From an uncultured Acetatifactor sp. (lineage in GTDB: Bacteria > Bacillota > Clostridia > Lachnospirales > Lachnospiraceae): DNA of 15,525 bases. The notes under the pieces were generated by a model. The model saw only the letters and a program-made list of their open reading frames with translations, made no database searches and had not been told where the DNA came from. The stretch is taken from assembly GCA_948496895.1 (NCBI GenBank), contig CAOOJO010000014.1, positions 1,355-16,879 of the forward strand, given 5' to 3'. Shown here piece by piece: positions 1-6,367 of the stretch. Both the position numbers and the translations under genes were made by a program. Position 1 is the stretch's first letter. Every line of letters starts with the position of its first letter.

Positions 1-1239
1 GTAGGCGGGGACGGTGTCGAACAGGCCGCCGGTCTCCCGGACGATGGGGATGGTCCCGTAGCGCAGGGCCATGAGCTGGCTCAGGCCGCAGGGTTCGAAC
101 AGGGAGGGCATCAGGAAGGCGTCGCAGGACGCGTAAATCTTGTGGGACAGGGGGTCGGAGTAGTAGATATTGGCCGACACCTTGTCGCTGTACTTCCAGT
201 CGAAATGACGGAACATGTTCTCATAGCGGGGATCGCCGGTCCCCAGCACCACCAACTGGATATCGTCCTGGCACAGCTCATCCATGACATAGGCAATCAG
301 GTCGAAGCCCTTCTGATCCGTGAGCCTGGACACCACGCCAATCATCATCTTCTTGTCGTTTGTGGCCAGTCCCAGCTCCTGCTGGAGGGCGCGCTTGTTC
401 TTCACCTTCTCCTTGCGGAAGTTCACCGCGTTGTAGGGGGTGACGATATGCTTATCCGTCTCCGGGTTGAAATCCGCGTAGTCGATGCCGTTGACGATGC
501 CCCGCAGGTCTCCGCTGCGGGCCCTCAGCAGACCGTCCAGCCCCTCCCCGTAGAAGGGCGTCTTAATCTCCTCCGCATAGGTGTCGCTGACCGTGGTCAC
601 CGCGTCCGCGTAGACGATGCCGCCCTTCAGGAGGTTGGCATCCTTATAGGCCTCCAGCTTGTCCGCGGAGAAGAAATAGTCCGACAGGCCTGTGATGCTG
701 CGCACAGTCTTGATGTCCCATTTCCCCTGGAACTTCAGGTTGTGGATGGTGATGACGGACTTCATGCCGCGGAAGAACTCCCCGCCCTGAAACCGCTCCT
801 TCATATACACCGGAATCAGACCCGTCTGCCAGTCATGGCAGTGCACCACGTCCGGCTGGAAGTCCACCGCGGGCAGGGCGGAGAGCACCGCCTTGGAGAA
901 ATAGGCATATCGCTCAATCTCCCACTTGGGATCGTCCGTGTAGACCTTATCCCCGCTGAAGTAGTATTCGTTGTCGATAAAGTAATAATGTACGCCCTCT
1001 TCCTCTGCCTCGAAAATCCCCACATAGACGCTCTTCCAGTTGAAGTCCATGTAGAAATGGGTCACGTATCTCATCTTGTCCTTCATCTGCTGCTTCATGC
1101 AGGCGTACTTCGGAATCATGACCCTTACGTCAAAAAACTGCTTGTCGATACACTTCGGCAGGGATCCTACCACGTCGGCCAGGCCGCCGGTCTTGATAAA
1201 GGGGACTCCCTCCGATGCCGCAAAAAGAATTTTTTTCAT
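1..1239 (-). CDS. glgA: Glycogen synthase (ADP-glucose type), N-terminal part, cut by the window edge
   Basis: Cytoplasmic glycosyltransferase (GT5 family) that transfers glucose from ADP-glucose to growing alpha-1,4-glucan in glycogen synthesis. The protein opens with MKKILFASEGVPF followed by the hallmark KTGGLADVVGSLP (residues about 15-27), whose Lys-Thr-Gly-Gly binds ADP-glucose. Further family signatures are DVVHCHDWQTGLIP, TIHNLKFQG, VNGIDYADFNP, GVVSRLTDQKGFDL and, near the cut end, PSLFEPCGLSQL with the conserved catalytic-site glutamate at about residue 382. The 413 codons present are most of a usual 470-490 residue enzyme; the C-terminus lies outside the window. The start is the ATG at 1239-1237, with a GGAGG ribosome binding site at 1247-1251 and a promoter upstream. 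It lies downstream of the Spo0A-like gene on the same strand, but a promoter in the gap suggests its own transcription. Confidence 0.97.
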   Translation of the reverse strand, partial: MKKILFAASEGVPFIKTGGLADVVGSLPKCIDKQFFDVRVMIPKYACMKQQMKDKMRYVTHFYMDFNWKSVYVGIFEAEEEGVHYYFIDNEYYFSGDKVYTDDPKWEIERYAYFSKAVLSALPAVDFQPDVVHCHDWQTGLIPVYMKERFQGGEFFRGMKSVITIHNLKFQGKWDIKTVRSITGLSDYFFSADKLEAYKDANLLKGGIVYADAVTTVSDTYAEEIKTPFYGEGLDGLLRARSGDLRGIVNGIDYADFNPETDKHIVTPYNAVNFRKEKVKNKRALQQELGLATNDKKMMIGVVSRLTDQKGFDLIAYVMDELCQDDIQLVVLGTGDPRYENMFRHFDWKYSDKVSANIYYSDPLSHKIYASCDAFLMPSLFEPCGLSQLMALRYGTIPIVRETGGLFDTVPAY

Positions 1240-1284
1240 CAGAAAACCTCCACTGATTTTATAGCTTATAATAACCCCAGATTC

Positions 1285-1313
1285 ATTATACAACAATATC
1301 CCCTCAGTGGAAA
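1285..1313 (-). promoter_or_regulatory. Putative sigma-A promoter of glgA
   Basis: Read on the minus strand there is a perfect -10 TATAAT (1285-1290) and a 17-bp spacer to TTTCCA (1308-1313), which matches TTGACA at four of six positions. It lies 46 bp upstream of the glgA start. A 7-bp inverted repeat (CCACTGA at 1250-1256, TCAGTGG at 1304-1310) flanks the promoter; one arm touches the -35 and the other abuts the ribosome binding site. Since one arm is upstream of the expected transcript start, it could only act as a DNA site, if at all. Confidence 0.55.
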
Positions 1314-1344
1314 GCATTTTCTCATTAACATTCCCAAAATTATC

Positions 1345-1866
1345 CTATTTGCTACGATAGGAGAGCCTGATCCTGTCCGCTATCAGGGCGATGAACTCCG
1401 AATTGGTGGGCTTGCCCTTCCCTGTGTCGATGGTGTAGCCGAACATGGCGTCCAGTGTCTCCATCTTCCCTCTGCTCCAGGCCACCTCTATGGCATGGCG
1501 GATGGCGCGCTCCACACGGCTGGGCGTGGTCTGGAACCGCTTCGCTATGGTGGGATAGAGAATCTTGGTGATGGAGCTGATCATGGCCGGGTCATCCACG
1601 GACATCATGATGGCCTCCCGCAGATACTGGTATCCTTTGATATGGGCGGGGACGCCTATCTCATGTATCATATCCGTCACGTCCTGCTCCAGATTCCGCA
1701 TGACCTCCGGGTTCTTCGGCGGCTCGGGCGCGTTCTTGCGGGCAGGGTCCTTCCCGGACGGCACTGTAATCATGATCTGGAACTCCTTGTCCCCATTCAT
1801 CAGGTCGCCCAGAATCCTGTAGATTTTCTCGTTGTCCTTTGTAGCTGTGATGTTCAGCTGTTCCAT
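1345..1866 (-). CDS. Receiver-less Spo0A-like DNA-binding protein
   Basis: The 173-residue protein matches the C-terminal effector domain of the sporulation master regulator Spo0A. Residues 68-79 read HEIGVPAHIKGY, residues 116-133 SRVERAIRHAIEVAWSRG (the recognition helix region) and residues 152-168 KPTNSEFIALIADRIRL; all are nearly diagnostic for Spo0A. Full Spo0A is about 260-270 residues with an N-terminal phosphoacceptor receiver. Here the first ~55 residues (MEQLNITATK..., then a proline- and charge-rich linker around 36-54) carry no receiver motifs, and none appears in any frame upstream, so a simple frameshift is not the cause. The start is well set by AGGAGG 6 nt before the ATG at 1866. 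Because phosphorylation normally relieves receiver inhibition of the effector, a stand-alone effector might bind DNA constitutively or respond to another input; that is inference. It is probably a paralogue, not the main Spo0A. Confidence 0.9.
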   Translation of the reverse strand: MEQLNITATKDNEKIYRILGDLMNGDKEFQIMITVPSGKDPARKNAPEPPKNPEVMRNLEQDVTDMIHEIGVPAHIKGYQYLREAIMMSVDDPAMISSITKILYPTIAKRFQTTPSRVERAIRHAIEVAWSRGKMETLDAMFGYTIDTGKGKPTNSEFIALIADRIRLSYRSK

Positions 1867-1940
1867 TTTCTACCTCCTCGCGAAAATTCGTGGACTTTTT
1901 TTGTTCTCGCGTTACAAATTGTCTAAATTCGTCCTTTCCC

Positions 1941-1970
1941 ATTATAAAAGAGAACCCTTTGTTACAGCAA
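1941..1970 (-). promoter_or_regulatory. Possible promoter of the Spo0A-like gene
   Basis: The minus strand has a perfect -10 TATAAT (1941-1946). With an 18-bp spacer the -35 would be TTGCTG (1965-1970), which matches only TTG of the consensus. The expected leader would be about 65 nt. The weak -35 may mean an activated promoter or a wrong assignment. Confidence 0.35.
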
Positions 1971-2137
1971 CCGATATTCACCGCACTATTCGGTAAAACG
2001 TGCAAAATAGACTCCATATAGCACATAACTCAACGGCGTTTTGCAAAAAGTTGTGTAAAAATCCATAACATTCATAATTTCCGGAATTGTTTTGAAATTA
2101 CGATAAAAACCGACTTATTAGACATATTAATTCATGC

Positions 2138-2167
2138 TTGACAGCATGCCCAAAGAGAAGGCACAAT
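2138..2167 (+). promoter_or_regulatory. Putative promoter of holA
   Basis: A perfect -35 TTGACA (2138-2143) is followed after 18 bp by CACAAT (2162-2167, four of six to TATAAT), about 26 bp before the holA ATG. The -35 sits exactly between the arms of a 5-bp perfect inverted repeat, CATGC (2133-2137) and GCATG (2144-2148), which could be a protein site or chance. Confidence 0.45.
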
Positions 2168-2192
2168 AAGAGTGTGAGAAAGGGTGCGGAAC

Positions 2193-3167
2193 ATGAGACA
2201 GATTAATGAAGATATCAGACAACAGCAGTTCAGGCAGGTCTATCTCCTCTACGGCCAGGAGAGATACCTGCGCAGGCAGTACCGGGACAAGCTCAGGAAG
2301 GCCCTCTGCCAGGAGGGGGACACCATGAACACCCATTTTTTCGAGGGAAAGGACATCAACCTGGGGGAGATTGTGGATCTGGCGGAGACTTTGCCGTTTT
2401 TTTCTGACAGGCGCGTCATATTCATCACGGACAGCGGGCTGTTCAAGTCCGGCGGGGAGAAGATGGCGGAATATCTGACGAACCCAAACGAGTCCACCTT
2501 CTTCGTCTTCACGGAGAGCGAGGTGGACAAGCGCAGCAAGCTGTACAAGGCCGTGCAGGCGAAGGGGTATGCGGCGGAGTTCGCCGAGCAGGACGAGCGC
2601 ACCTTAAAGCGCTGGGTGGCAGGCATCCTGGGCAGGGAGAATCTGAAGATTGCGGAAAATACGGTGCAGCTCTTCCTGACGAAGACAGGCACGGATATGG
2701 AGAATATCCAGATGGAGCTGGAGAAGCTCATCTGCTACTGCTGTGGGCGGGAGGCGGTCACGGCGGAGGATGTGGAGGCGGTCTGCACTGTGCGGGTCGC
2801 GAACCATATCTTCGATATGATTAATGCCATCGCCGCCGGACAGCAGAGACAGGCCCTGGAGCTGTACTATGACCTGCTGGCCCTGAAGGAGCCGCCCATG
2901 CGCATCCTGTTCCTGATAGCGAGACAGTGCAATATGCTGCTCCAGACCAAGGAACTCGCCGCCAGGGGGTTCGACAGCCGCGCGATTGCCCCCAAAATCG
3001 GCGTGCCGCCCTTTGCGGCCGGGAAATATCTGGCCCAGGCGGCAAAGTTCAAGGCCGCCGCCCTGCGGGAGGCCGTGGAGAAGTGCGTGGAGGCCGAGGA
3101 GGCCGTGAAGACCGGACGGATGAACGACAGGATGAGCGTGGAGATTCTGATACTGTCGGTGCTGTAA
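2193..3167 (+). CDS. holA: DNA polymerase III, delta subunit
   Basis: This is the delta subunit of the clamp loader, which opens the beta sliding clamp and loads it onto primed DNA. The 324-residue length fits the family (about 330-345). The N-terminal stretch QVYLLYGQERYLRRQYRDKL is the typical HolA opening (LxxGxExYL). It is followed by an AAA+-like fold with the DFSDRRVIFI/TFFVFTESEVDKRSKLYK type region (present here as FFSDRRVIFI and VDKRSKLYK). The C-terminal collar-type helices include RILFLIARQCNMLLQTKEL and KTGRMNDRMSVEILIL, both usual for Firmicutes HolA. I chose the ATG at 2193 because GAAAGGG (2177-2183) sits at good spacing from it; the in-frame GTG at 2184 would abut that site. 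It is the only plus-strand gene and stands alone between promoter and terminator. In many Firmicutes holA follows comEC directly; here comEC lies 5 kb away in opposite orientation. Confidence 0.95.
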   Translation: MRQINEDIRQQQFRQVYLLYGQERYLRRQYRDKLRKALCQEGDTMNTHFFEGKDINLGEIVDLAETLPFFSDRRVIFITDSGLFKSGGEKMAEYLTNPNESTFFVFTESEVDKRSKLYKAVQAKGYAAEFAEQDERTLKRWVAGILGRENLKIAENTVQLFLTKTGTDMENIQMELEKLICYCCGREAVTAEDVEAVCTVRVANHIFDMINAIAAGQQRQALELYYDLLALKEPPMRILFLIARQCNMLLQTKELAARGFDSRAIAPKIGVPPFAAGKYLAQAAKFKAAALREAVEKCVEAEEAVKTGRMNDRMSVEILILSVL

Positions 3168-3200
3168 AAAGGGCTGCCACATACGCGGCAGCCCTTTATT
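3166..3200. terminator. Bidirectional intrinsic terminator between holA and the sugar operon
   Basis: A perfect 11-bp stem, AAAGGGCTGCC (3168-3178) and GGCAGCCCTTT (3187-3197), with an 8-nt loop, starts right at the holA stop. T-rich tails follow on both strands: TTTATT on plus and TTTTT on minus. It lies between the convergent ends of holA (3167) and the 260-residue TIM-barrel gene (3216), so it can serve both. Confidence 0.85.
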
Positions 3201-3215
3201 ATGTCATTTCCTTTC

Positions 3216-3998
3216 TCAATCCTTCAGCATCAGATTGCGGAAATACTGGATGGTGAAGTCGATTCCCTTCTCACCCAGCTCTCCCGTCCAGTTGGCGGAG
3301 TGGGGTTCGATGCTAAGGCACTTGTCGTAGCCCTTGGCGTAGAGGATGGCCAGGAACGCGCCCCAGTTGGTCTGATCCAGGCCCGCGGGGGGATCGTCGT
3401 AGCGCTCGCCGCCTATGACCAGGGAGCCCTTCAGATGGACATGGAGGAACCTGTCGCCCCAATCCCTGGTCTCCTGCAGGTAGTCCCCGCCCGCGTAGAT
3501 GCAGTGGGAGGGATCGTATTTGATGTACAGGTCCTTCAGGTGACCCATGATGACCGTGTATGCCATGGGGTCGCAGACGAAGTTGTTCCAGCGGCAGTTG
3601 TAGACCGCTATCTTCACGCCCTTCTCCCTGCCGTGGGCAATCAGCTTCTCGAAATAGGAGATTGCCAGCCCGCAGTTCTCATAGTAGGACAGCTCCTCCA
3701 CCCTGTTGCAGCCGGTGATGTACACACCGCAGTCAAGCTCTGCCGCCGCGTCGATGAGCCTGCATTCCAGCTCCAGCTCCTCTTCGCGGATGCCGTCCCT
3801 GGAGATGCGGTCGCTCCCCCACCTGCCTACAGCGCCGATGGGCATCTGGTATTTTGCGCTCCTGTCACGGATGGCTTCCACATTGTCCAGGAATTCCCGG
3901 GCCCTGTCGTTCACGTCCAGCTCGATGAAGGCCATGCCGCGCTCCCTGGCGCTCCGGAAATCCTCCTCCTCGAACCATGCGATTCTTCCTAGCTTCAT
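3216..3998 (-). CDS. Sugar phosphate isomerase/epimerase-like TIM-barrel protein (260 aa)
   Basis: Cytoplasmic protein of the xylose isomerase-like TIM-barrel superfamily (AP endonuclease family 2 fold), whose members isomerise, epimerise or eliminate on sugars, keto-sugars and cyclitols with a divalent metal. Recognisable pieces are MKLGRIAW at the start, YDPSHCIY (metal Asp162 and His165), HVHLKGS (His188) and LSIEPH (Glu231). At the position of the first metal-binding Glu of the family (usually in a 'lalEnh' strand end) the sequence is KIAVYNCRW, so Tyr133/Asn134 replace the acid. It may bind metal differently or have a changed chemistry. I start it at the ATG at 3998, which lies 9 nt after AAGG; an in-frame ATG two codons upstream is too close to that site. 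It is the last gene of the operon, 30 bp behind the 360-residue oxidoreductase, and ends at a strong terminator. The substrate is unknown. Confidence 0.85.
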   Translation of the reverse strand: MKLGRIAWFEEEDFRSARERGMAFIELDVNDRAREFLDNVEAIRDRSAKYQMPIGAVGRWGSDRISRDGIREEELELECRLIDAAAELDCGVYITGCNRVEELSYYENCGLAISYFEKLIAHGREKGVKIAVYNCRWNNFVCDPMAYTVIMGHLKDLYIKYDPSHCIYAGGDYLQETRDWGDRFLHVHLKGSLVIGGERYDDPPAGLDQTNWGAFLAILYAKGYDKCLSIEPHSANWTGELGEKGIDFTIQYFRNLMLKD

Positions 3999-4028
3999 AA
4001 TCATTATCCTTTCTCAGGCATTCCTGTC

Positions 4029-5111
4029 TTAGTCGAAAAATACGGGCTTCCCGCTCTTGCCGGACTCGTAGATGGCCTCCAGAATCTGGGTCACCACCAT
4101 GGCCTGTCTGGGCTCCACGGTCAGAGGCTCGCCGTTCACGATGGCATTGTAGAATATCCTCTGCTCCACATCCTCGGGAGCCACCGTAATCCCGTCAAAG
4201 AACGCCGCGCCGCCGGCCTCCAGATTGGGCTTCTCCACACACTGCTTGCCGTAGCTCACCCGGTTGATGCGAAGGCCGTCCATCATGTCGGCCCCTGCCT
4301 TGGTGCCGCACAGGGTGGTCTTGCCCTCGTTGGTGTCCAGGCTGTTCAGCGCCCAGGAGGACTCCAGGACAATTGTCGCGCCGTTCTTCATTTTGACGAA
4401 GCCGAAGGCGGAGTCCTCTACGGTATAGATTTCCGGATCCCAGTCGCCCCAGATATTGCCGGTGTCGCCCTTCTGATCCGCCAGCTTGCGGTACACGGAG
4501 CCTACCACCATCTCAGGCTCATAATTGTCCATCATCCACAGGGTCAGATCCAGCGCGTGGGTTCCGATGTCGATAAGCGGCCCGCCGCCCTGCTTCTCCG
4601 CATCCAGGAACACGCCCCAGGTGGGAACCGCTCTCCTGCGGATGGCATGGGCCTTCGCGTAATAAATCTCTCCCAGGTCTCCGTTGGCGCAGGCCTTCTT
4701 CAGATAAGCGGAATCCCCGCGGTAGCGGCACTGATAACCGATGGTAAGGACTTTGCCGGTGCGCTCTGCGGTCTCCACCATCGCCTTGGCCTCGGCATAG
4801 GTCTTAGCCATGGGCTTCTCACACATGACGTTCTTGCCCGCCTCCATGGCGGCGATGCTGGCAGGCGCGTGGACGCTGTTGGGCGTCAGCACATATACGG
4901 CCTCGATGTCTTCCTCTTTCAGCAGGTCGTTGTAATCCGTATAGACCTTGGAGTCCTCCGTGCCGTACTCCTCCCTGGCCTTCTGTGCCCTCTCCTCAAT
5001 CAGGTCGCAGAACGCCACGAACTCGAAGTTCCCGTTCCTCTTCATGGCGGGGAGGTGCTTTCCGTTGGCGATTCCTCCGCAGCCTATGATTCCTACCTTC
5101 AGTTTCCTCAT
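4029..5111 (-). CDS. Gfo/Idh/MocA family NAD(P)-dependent sugar oxidoreductase (360 aa)
   Basis: Family members oxidise or reduce a hydroxyl of sugars, glycosides or inositols with NAD(P). The N-terminal Rossmann domain starts with KVGIIGCGGIANGKHLP (dinucleotide glycine motif at residues 10-13), continues with the second strand ending in FCD, and the catalytic-lysine motif CEKPMAK (Lys99). The C-terminal domain carries the substrate-side signature GGGPLIDIGTHALDL, with Asp181 and His185 in the usual D-x-G-x-H-x-x-D arrangement. Length is normal. The start is secure: AAAGGAGGA lies 8 nt before the ATG, and the upstream gene's stop is 15 bp away, so the two oxidoreductases are almost certainly cotranscribed. 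The substrate cannot be read from the sequence. Two different oxidoreductases in one operon suggest an oxidation and a later reduction around a keto intermediate. Confidence 0.93.
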   Translation of the reverse strand: MRKLKVGIIGCGGIANGKHLPAMKRNGNFEFVAFCDLIEERAQKAREEYGTEDSKVYTDYNDLLKEEDIEAVYVLTPNSVHAPASIAAMEAGKNVMCEKPMAKTYAEAKAMVETAERTGKVLTIGYQCRYRGDSAYLKKACANGDLGEIYYAKAHAIRRRAVPTWGVFLDAEKQGGGPLIDIGTHALDLTLWMMDNYEPEMVVGSVYRKLADQKGDTGNIWGDWDPEIYTVEDSAFGFVKMKNGATIVLESSWALNSLDTNEGKTTLCGTKAGADMMDGLRINRVSYGKQCVEKPNLEAGGAAFFDGITVAPEDVEQRIFYNAIVNGEPLTVEPRQAMVVTQILEAIYESGKSGKPVFFD

Positions 5112-5126
5112 TCTTTATGTCCTCCT

Positions 5127-6182
5127 TTAAATAGTTTTCGGTTTTACGACCTCTCCGGTCTCAGCGGATTCATGAATCGCTTCCATCAGCTTCATGACGC
5201 GCATCACCTCCGGCAGACGAATCAGGCTCTCTTCCCTGCCCTCCATCACGGCCATCACATTGAGATAAAAATCGCGCACATCGCTGGTGACCTTGGGCAG
5301 CTCCTCAGTGAAGATGCTGTCGTCCCTTCTGGGCGCCATGGTCTTGGTCAGGCCGGCGGCGGTGATCACAGGGGCCACGTCCTTCTCGTCCACGCCGGAA
5401 GCCCGCACGATACGCCCGTTCAGAGCCCAGTCCTCGATGACAGCCGTGCCGTCGGCGCCCATCACGTACCATCTGGGAAGGGAGACGAAATTGCTGGTGC
5501 CCACCTCCACCAGAGCCGTCACGCCGTTCTCAAAGGCGATCTCCGTGTAGAAGCCGTCGTCCACCAGCTGGTTGGTCACATGGGTCTCCACCCCATAGAC
5601 GCTCTTGATGGGCACGTCGGCGAATATCTGCAGCAATTGATCTAAAAGGTGCACGCCCCAGTCCAGAATCATGCCGCCGCCATGCTCCTTCTCCTGCCGC
5701 CAGTCCCCGGGGATGCCCCTGGAGCCGTGTACCCTGGATTCTATCCGGAACAGCTCGCCCAGCTTCCCCTCCTCCAGTATCTTTTTCACCGTCAAAAAAT
5801 CTTCGTCCCAACGTCTGTTCTGATGGACGGTGAGGAAACGCCCTGTCCGCTCGGAAGCGTCGATCATCTCCTGTAGATCTGCGGAGCTTAAGGTGATGGG
5901 CTTCTCGCTGATTACGTTCTTCCCGGCCTCCATGGCCGCGATGGCCACAGGCTTATGTACATCGTTGGGCGTGGCAATCAGCACCAGATCCGTCTCCGGA
6001 TCCGCCAGAAGATCCTCCAGGCTGCCATACACATGGAGCCCCTTCTCCTGGGCGGCATAGACCCGCCGCTCCTCCTTGATGTCCCAGATGCCGGCAATCT
6101 CCAGCCCCTCGATGGTCTGAATCTCATCATAATGCCAGCCTGCCATCCCTCCAAAACCTACAATGGCCATTTTATGCTTCAT
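5127..6182 (-). CDS. Gfo/Idh/MocA family NAD(P)-dependent sugar oxidoreductase (351 aa)
   Basis: This is the second member of the family in this operon and clearly diverged from the 360-residue one. The Rossmann motif is MAIVGFGGMAGWHY (residues 5-18), the catalytic-lysine motif SEKPITLS has Lys94, and the C-terminal signature GGGMILDWGVHLLDQL carries Asp174, His178 and Asp181. HQNRRWDEDF (120-129) is typical of the subfamily that handles sugars or glycosides. I start at the ATG at 6182, which has GGGAGG 8 nt upstream and places the Rossmann strand at the N-terminus as in homologues. The reading frame stays open to 6266, but that extension (ending VMKHKM) has no ribosome binding site and crosses a hairpin. 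It follows the 322-residue TIM-barrel gene after a 185-bp gap filled with stem-loops, which may weaken or process the transcript before this gene. Confidence 0.93.
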   Translation of the reverse strand: MKHKMAIVGFGGMAGWHYDEIQTIEGLEIAGIWDIKEERRVYAAQEKGLHVYGSLEDLLADPETDLVLIATPNDVHKPVAIAAMEAGKNVISEKPITLSSADLQEMIDASERTGRFLTVHQNRRWDEDFLTVKKILEEGKLGELFRIESRVHGSRGIPGDWRQEKEHGGGMILDWGVHLLDQLLQIFADVPIKSVYGVETHVTNQLVDDGFYTEIAFENGVTALVEVGTSNFVSLPRWYVMGADGTAVIEDWALNGRIVRASGVDEKDVAPVITAAGLTKTMAPRRDDSIFTEELPKVTSDVRDFYLNVMAVMEGREESLIRLPEVMRVMKLMEAIHESAETGEVVKPKTI

Positions 6183-6367
6183 CACTAATACCTCCCGTTC
6201 TAATTGCAGCATGGTGCAAGTCCGGAAGAATGCCCGCACTTTGGGCATTCTTCCATGTGAATGCACTTTTCACATTGGGGGATTGGCTTGCAAAGCGAAT
6301 TTCATTCGCTTGCGAGCCTAGATTTTCTTAGGCTGTGTCCTTTACAGCCTTAGAAAATCTTCTCACA
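6183..6367. repeat. Cluster of four tandem stem-loops (probable intergenic palindromic repeat element)
   Basis: This gap has no gene but holds four adjacent inverted repeats. (1) GGAAGAATGCCC (6224-6235) pairs perfectly over 12 bp with 6243-6254, loop GCACTTT. (2) ATGTGAA (6255-6261) pairs with 6269-6275, loop TGCACTT. (3) 6285-6300 pairs with 6304-6318 with one G-T pair and one bulged A around a 3-nt loop. (4) AGATTTTCTTAGGCTGT (6320-6336) pairs with 6344-6360 over 17 bp with one mismatch, loop GTCCTTT. No long T run follows the hairpins on the minus strand, so none is a classical intrinsic terminator. The structure begins just after the stop codon of the TIM-barrel gene (6368), as palindromic mobile or mRNA-stabilising elements often do. 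Confidence 0.75.

Larger units (their letters stand above)
1867..2192. other. Divergent intergenic region between the Spo0A-like gene and holA
   Basis: These 326 bp are AT-rich relative to the flanking genes and hold no convincing gene. Visible contents are candidate promoters for both flanking genes, two degenerate Spo0A-box-like sequences on the minus strand (GGACGAA at 1928-1934, one mismatch to TGNCGAA; CCACGAA at 1886-1892, two mismatches), and a small inverted repeat around the holA -35 at 2133-2148. I see nothing clear in 1975-2130 apart from AT-rich sequence. Confidence 0.6.

Noticed and set aside
1343..1362. Terminator after the Spo0A-like gene (TCCTAT / ATAGGA stem)
   Set aside because: Only 6 bp, overlapping the last codons and stop, and followed by a weak TAATTTT tail. 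Too weak to call.
142..1926. Long plus-strand open frame of 594 codons antisense to glgA and the Spo0A-like gene
   Set aside because: Its translation is Leu/His/Val-rich with no domain, it crosses two well-recognised minus-strand genes and their intergenic region, and it has no ribosome site. It is a side effect of GC-rich codon use on the other strand.
4557..5645. Plus-strand open frame of 362 codons across the two oxidoreductase genes
   Set aside because: It is antisense to two genes with clear catalytic motifs, and its composition (His/Gly/Leu-rich) is that of a shadow frame.
6183..6266. N-terminal extension of the 351-residue oxidoreductase to an ATG at 6266
   Set aside because: The extra 28 residues have no counterpart in the family, there is no ribosome site at 6266, and the region forms a perfect 12-bp hairpin. 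GGGAGG before the ATG at 6182 settles the start.
6224..6360. CRISPR array
   Set aside because: The units are different hairpins, not one repeated sequence with regular spacers, and no cas gene is near.
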